Shown here one piece after another: positions 61,946-64,000 of a DNA stretch of 64,000 nucleotides. The position numbers were made by a program, and so were the translations under genes. Each line of letters opens with the position of its first letter. Position 1 is the first letter of the stretch. The notes under the pieces were generated by a model. That model did no database searches. It was not told the origin of the DNA and saw only the letters and a list, made by a program, of their open reading frames with translations. Source of the stretch: Pseudomonas maioricensis (lineage in GTDB: Bacteria > Pseudomonadota > Gammaproteobacteria > Pseudomonadales > Pseudomonadaceae); contig NZ_LOHG01000011.1 in assembly GCF_022790535.1 (NCBI RefSeq), positions 87,820 to 151,819 on the forward strand. Direction: 5' to 3'.

Positions 61946-61976
61946 GAAAAATGCCCTCCAGAGAGGAAGGCATTTT
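61946..61976 (-). terminator. Terminator of the quinone oxidoreductase gene
   Basis: On the minus strand AAAATGCCTTCC, CTCT and GGAGGGCATTTTT form an imperfect hairpin with a T-run, 28 bases after the stop codon. Confidence 0.75.
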
Positions 61977-62003
61977 GACTGCGACTGCATTAAATCTGGT
62001 CTA

Positions 62004-63032
62004 TCAGACCTGAGAATCTTCCACTTCAAGGACCGCGCGCCCACCAATCGGACATCCATCCATGTAGCGATGCGCCTGAACCACTTCACTGAGCGGGAAA
62101 ACACGAGTCTTTAGCGGTGCCAGCACCCGATCGGCCGTCAGTTGGTTGATGTCACGCAGCGCACGTTGCAACGCGGCCTCATCCTGGGTGATGCCCAGCT
62201 CCGGCTTGCCGGTGAAGTTGCCCAGGCAATGCACGAAAAACTGGATGTTCTTCTGGAAAGCTGCGCAGGCAGGAAATGGCGTCTGATTACCGCCTTGCAG
62301 GCCGTAAAGCACCAGACTGCCACGCGGCGCCAGCACATCACCCATGATCGACATCTGCGGGCCACCCAGACCGTCAAGCACCACATCGACACCGCGGTTA
62401 TCGGTGTACTTGTTAACGGCCATCAACAAGTCCTGCTCCTCAGTTACCACCACCTTGTCGGCACCCAGAGAGAGCAGATACTCACGAGCATCATCCGTTT
62501 TGGTCACAGCGATTACTCGTGCACCCAACGCTTTACCCAACTGTACGAACGATGGGCCTGCGCAGTGACTGGCATCCGTCACCAGCGCCGTCTGGCCTGG
62601 CTTGATTCGCGCCAGATCGACATAAGCAAAATAAGCCACCAGCAGCGACGTGTAATGAACACTGGCCTCAACCGGCGTCAGCACGTCGGGGTAACGCGTC
62701 AGAGACGTACGGGGCAGGACGATCAGTTCGCCATAAACCGGATGCTGGTTCGGATCCGCTGACGGGAAGCTGGCAACCTTGTCGCCAATTTTCAGATCGT
62801 CCACGCCGTCGCCGAGAGCGGTGACCACACCGGCCATCTCGTGGCCGAGGCCAGCGGGAAGCCGTGCCTGGGAAGGAGCCAGATTTTGCCGCCAAAGCAC
62901 GTCGTACCAGCTGATACCGATTGCCTGGACACGTACCTGTACCTCACCGGGTGCTGGCAACGCGACCGGATGCTCTTCGACCTTGAGCACCTCGGCTGGA
63001 CCAAACTGATGAAAACGAATCGTGCGGGACAT
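62004..63032 (-). CDS. NADPH:quinone oxidoreductase-like MDR protein
   Basis: The 342-residue protein is a zinc-free MDR enzyme: MSRTIRFHQFGPAEVLKVEE at the start, GHEMAGVVTALGDGV, and a Rossmann half with LGADKVVVTEEQD and GVDVVLDGLGG. Such enzymes pass electrons from NADPH to quinones or reactive carbonyls. CGAGG lies seven bases before the ATG. It is divergent from a LysR gene 500 bases away, which may control it. Confidence 0.92.
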   Translation of the reverse strand: MSRTIRFHQFGPAEVLKVEEHPVALPAPGEVQVRVQAIGISWYDVLWRQNLAPSQARLPAGLGHEMAGVVTALGDGVDDLKIGDKVASFPSADPNQHPVYGELIVLPRTSLTRYPDVLTPVEASVHYTSLLVAYFAYVDLARIKPGQTALVTDASHCAGPSFVQLGKALGARVIAVTKTDDAREYLLSLGADKVVVTEEQDLLMAVNKYTDNRGVDVVLDGLGGPQMSIMGDVLAPRGSLVLYGLQGGNQTPFPACAAFQKNIQFFVHCLGNFTGKPELGITQDEAALQRALRDINQLTADRVLAPLKTRVFPLSEVVQAHRYMDGCPIGGRAVLEVEDSQV

Positions 63033-63535
63033 TTCGAACCTCGCCTAGAAAACCTTGATGCCATGAACTCTATCCGGGCTCTGCCGGTAACACTATCAGT
63101 GGCTATTAATAGTCGACATGTCTGTCATCGATTGTCATAGGTTTCGCAGGGGTATTCCCGGATCAATCCTGCGACGCCCATGCATCCATAGGCGGCCATT
63201 GTTCGCATGTCAGCCAGACAATGCAACCCATAGCGCTGCTGTACGCTTCACCTCACACGGTCTGCTCAGGCAAAAAACGCTGTACTGATTAGGCGCGTCG
63301 GCGAGCTGCTCGTTCCATCGACTTGCCGCGCGGTCGTGACGCCCAAGCGATGGGGCGGGCTCAAGGTTAAATTTATGAATGCGTAAATGTAGCGTTTGCT
63401 CGTATTATTCACGCCACAGATGTGTAGGAGAATTGCCGCTGGATTATCGGCATCATCCGCCCCGCTTCACTTAACGCTGATAAATGTCAGCTGTTTGCAC
63501 ACCATCGCATTGATCAACGGCTGAGATCTCCCGCC
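63033..63535. other. Divergent promoter region of 503 bases
   Basis: It separates the quinone oxidoreductase and LysR genes. ATTTA (63371-63375) and TAAAT (63384-63388) form a small palindrome that might bind the LysR protein. No coding frame is convincing. Confidence 0.4.
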
Positions 63536-64000
63536 ATGAACCGCAACGACCTGCGTCGCGTCGACCTCAATTTGCTCATCGTTTTCGAAACCCTGATGCA
63601 TGAGCGCAGTGTTACGCGGGCGGCCGAAAAGCTGTTTCTCGGGCAGCCAGCAATCAGCGCAGCGCTGTCACGATTGCGCGGTCTGTTCGACGACCCCTTG
63701 TTCGTCCGCACCGGACGCAGCATGGAGCCGACCGCCAGGGCTACAGAGATTTTCGCCCTGCTTTCACCGGCTCTTGATTCGATTTCAACGGCGGTCAGTC
63801 GCGCATCGGAGTTTGATCCTGCGACCAGCACCGCCGTATTCCGGATAGGCCTGTCGGATGACGCGGAGTTCGCCCTTCTGCCGTCGTTGCTCAAACGTCT
63901 GCGCTCGGAGTCGCCGGGTATCGTCCTCGTGGTCCGCCGGGTCAACTACATTCTGATGCCCGCATTGCTGGCGTCGGGCGAGATATCCATTGGCGTCAGC
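63536..64000 (+). CDS. LysR-family regulator (N-terminal part, cut by window end)
   Basis: The 155 visible residues begin MNRNDLRRVDLNLLIVFETL and hold the winged helix (RSVTRAAEKLFLGQPAISAALSRLR) and part of the effector domain (FRIGLSDDAEFALLPSLLKR). This RxDLNLL opening and the SDD start of the effector domain are typical of LysR members such as NodD-like/LeuO-like regulators. The C-terminal half lies beyond the window. It diverges from the quinone oxidoreductase gene and may control it. Confidence 0.9.
   Translation, partial: MNRNDLRRVDLNLLIVFETLMHERSVTRAAEKLFLGQPAISAALSRLRGLFDDPLFVRTGRSMEPTARATEIFALLSPALDSISTAVSRASEFDPATSTAVFRIGLSDDAEFALLPSLLKRLRSESPGIVLVVRRVNYILMPALLASGEISIGVS

Larger units (their letters stand above)
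61445..62003. other. A/T-rich leader region of the PP-loop gene
   Basis: These 559 bases have no supported gene. The part from 61540 to 61680 is markedly A/T-rich compared with its neighbours and holds a perfect palindrome (61627-61653). The right end holds the terminator of the quinone oxidoreductase gene. Confidence 0.55.

Overview
The window reads as chromosomal DNA of a Pseudomonas, most likely a yellow-pigmented, plant- or surface-associated species. Supporting features are a lexA2-imuA-imuB-dnaE2 mutagenesis cassette, an OprD porin, a BdlA-like double-PAS chemoreceptor, DUF1652 and DUF1883 proteins, GTAGGAG-type REP doublets and a Pantoea-type zeaxanthin glucoside cluster, which is unusual for the genus. 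No insertion sequence, integrase, CRISPR array, rRNA or tRNA was recognised. Species placement is inference.

Layout. 1-8.1 kb: a PaoC-like molybdenum aldehyde dehydrogenase subunit, LysR regulator, MDR oxidoreductase, MscS channel, cytoplasmic chemoreceptor and a small conserved protein. 8.2-18.8 kb: tspO, a DCC-family protein and crtZ run towards a convergent operon fni-crtX-crtY-crtI-crtB, whose four junctions are all ATGA overlaps; crtE diverges from fni across a TTGTACA palindrome. Next to crtE lie an exported thioredoxin-fold-like protein, a CinA-family protein and a cyclodeaminase-like protein. 19-29 kb: metallophosphoesterase, a highly structured intergenic segment (candidate RNA), GDSL hydrolase, a chemoreceptor with a near-consensus FliA promoter, HAD phosphatase, an iron-sulfur photolyase preceded by a site resembling the crtE palindrome, a tiny DUF2256 gene, isochorismatase-like hydrolase, GlxA-type regulator, a flavodoxin with a Tat-like leader and an SDR gene remnant.

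29-39 kb: a GntR regulator diverges from a seven-gene uptake and hydrolysis operon: M20 hydrolase, Tat-type substrate-binding protein, two permeases, double ATPase, a second atypical M20 hydrolase and an OprD porin. 39-51 kb: DUF1883, ArsR regulator with a perfect palindrome beside an Old Yellow Enzyme gene, a polysaccharide deacetylase lipoprotein, a response regulator, the SOS mutagenesis cassette with its own LexA2 box, a histidine phosphatase and an MFS transporter. 51-64 kb: DUF1652, a UvrD-type helicase with an N-terminal Gly-every-fourth-residue repeat, pirin, phosphoglucomutase, a RecB/Cas4-like nuclease fused to an XPD-type iron-sulfur helicase, an uncharacterised PP-loop ATP pyrophosphatase under an AT-rich palindromic leader, a quinone oxidoreductase and a truncated LysR regulator.

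Two themes link the genes. One is light and oxidative protection (carotenoids, photolyase, TspO), tied together by a shared candidate operator. The other is DNA damage processing (LexA2/ImuABC, UvrD, XPD-nuclease, photolyase). All functional calls come from reading motifs; no alignment or database search was run.
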